From: Pseudomonadales bacterium
GTDB lineage: Bacteria; Pseudomonadota; Gammaproteobacteria; Pseudomonadales; Azotimanducaceae
Direction of reading: 5' to 3'
Assembly: GCA_029248675.1 (NCBI GenBank)
Contig: JAQWIX010000027.1
Span: 1 to 32,617 of the forward strand
Length of the DNA stretch: 32,617 nucleotides
A program made the translations under genes and the position numbers. Positions 32,202 to 32,617 of this stretch are shown piece by piece. The notes under the pieces were generated by a model. It saw nothing but the letters and a program-made list of their open reading frames with translations, was not told where the DNA came from and made no database searches. Positions within the stretch are counted from its first letter, which is position 1; every line of letters starts with the position of its first letter.

Positions 32202-32617
32202 CAGTAATTGAGTGTCACCAAGACGCTGTCAGAGAAAGTCCCGGCGCCAACTGTTTGGCCCTGAGCAATCCGGCCATAGGCTGTAAAATTCTGCGCGCTG
32301 CCGTCTGCAGTGATCGCTTTACCTGTTGCCTCAGTATTTCCCCATACAGTTCCGCCGGCGCTATCGCTGTACAATTGGTAAGCCAACGTTTGTTCAACTT
32401 CCTGTCCATCGCTCATCGCACGCAATGGAGCGGCTTCGCTCGAACCGCTTACTTCACCATTACCCTGACCCATTGTGATGACTGCCGCTCCGCCCGAAGT
32501 GCAGGTCGATGTTATCGTGGCAGTAGCATCATTAGCCGCCGAGGCGGTCGGATCATAGGAACCGAAATTCATCGCTCCGGCTGAAATAGTGCAGGACATC
32601 AAAACTGACGTGCTAAC
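32201..32617 (-). CDS. Spore coat U (SCPU)-domain secreted pilin-like protein, partial
   Basis: The visible 138 residues are the C-terminal part of the gene; the frame is open to the right edge, so the signal peptide and start are outside. A TTG/ATG pair at 32602-32597 would give a start, but the residues before it (VSTSV) continue the first strand of the domain, so I treat it as internal. SCTISAGAMNFGSYDPT, followed by DATATITSTCTSGGAAVITMGQG and a final SDSVLVTLNY, is the SCPU beta-sandwich pattern found in Csu-type pilus subunits and Myxococcus protein U. Such proteins are usually exported by a chaperone and usher; those genes are not visible here. Its TGA overlaps the kinase ATG. Confidence 0.75.
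   Translation of the reverse strand, partial: VSTSVLMSCTISAGAMNFGSYDPTASAANDATATITSTCTSGGAAVITMGQGNGEVSGSSEAAPLRAMSDGQEVEQTLAYQLYSDSAGGTVWGNTEATGKAITADGSAQNFTAYGRIAQGQTVGAGTFSDSVLVTLNY

Overview
The window reads as chromosomal DNA of a moderately GC-rich, probably marine, heterotrophic gammaproteobacterium. This rests on gene content: folK, panB-panC, DegP/DegQ-type protease, RluE, three-subunit PntAA/PntAB/PntB transhydrogenase, YhhQ, a TRAP transporter, spinster-type MFS, LLM, SDR and MaoC enzymes. The taxonomic call is an inference. I found no rRNA, tRNA, CRISPR array, insertion sequence or phage module. Genes are cut at both edges (an MFS transporter on the left, a spore-coat-U-like protein on the right), as in a contig or arbitrary slice.

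Layout. 1-5776, all leftward: folK, a zinc-phospholipase-C-like secreted protein, an LLM oxidoreductase and a D-2-hydroxyacid dehydrogenase, then YhhQ preceded by a strong hairpin, then a 55-codon gene with its own terminator, then the partial MFS gene. 5978-10787: rightward zinc alcohol dehydrogenase, leftward MFS plus HtrA protease, and a divergent rightward SDR. 10791-13170, leftward: panB-panC-coaX, each pair sharing a 4-base stop/start overlap, which couples pantoate synthesis, pantothenate synthesis and the first CoA step. 13547-17836, leftward: nitroreductase, spinster MFS, CoxG, CoxS and CoxM homologues, but no molybdopterin large subunit. 17984-18520: rluE. 18592-22168, leftward: a second nitroreductase and the pnt operon. 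22518-25523, rightward: a complete DctP-DctQ-DctM TRAP uptake system. 25706-27063: MaoC-like hydratase overlapping purN. 27214-30619: HisN-like phosphatase (leftward), MATE exporter and a PlsC-like acyltransferase (rightward). 30705-32617, leftward: a hybrid histidine kinase without sensor domain whose ATG overlaps the stop of the spore-coat-U-like gene.

How the genes may work together. Several clusters handle small carboxylic or acyl compounds: TRAP uptake, MFS transporters, D-2-hydroxyacid dehydrogenase, ADH, SDR, MaoC hydratase and the Cox/xanthine-dehydrogenase-type electron-transfer subunits. The Pnt transhydrogenase supplies NADPH and the pan/coa operon supplies CoA. No single new defence or mobile system is evident. 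The points most worth a second look are the Cox-type module lacking its catalytic subunit with a clear dyad operator in its promoter region, the sensorless kinase fused by overlap to a secreted pilin-like gene (real or an assembly chimera), the small gene at 1032-1199, and several sharp intergenic dyads and 13-bp tandem repeats.
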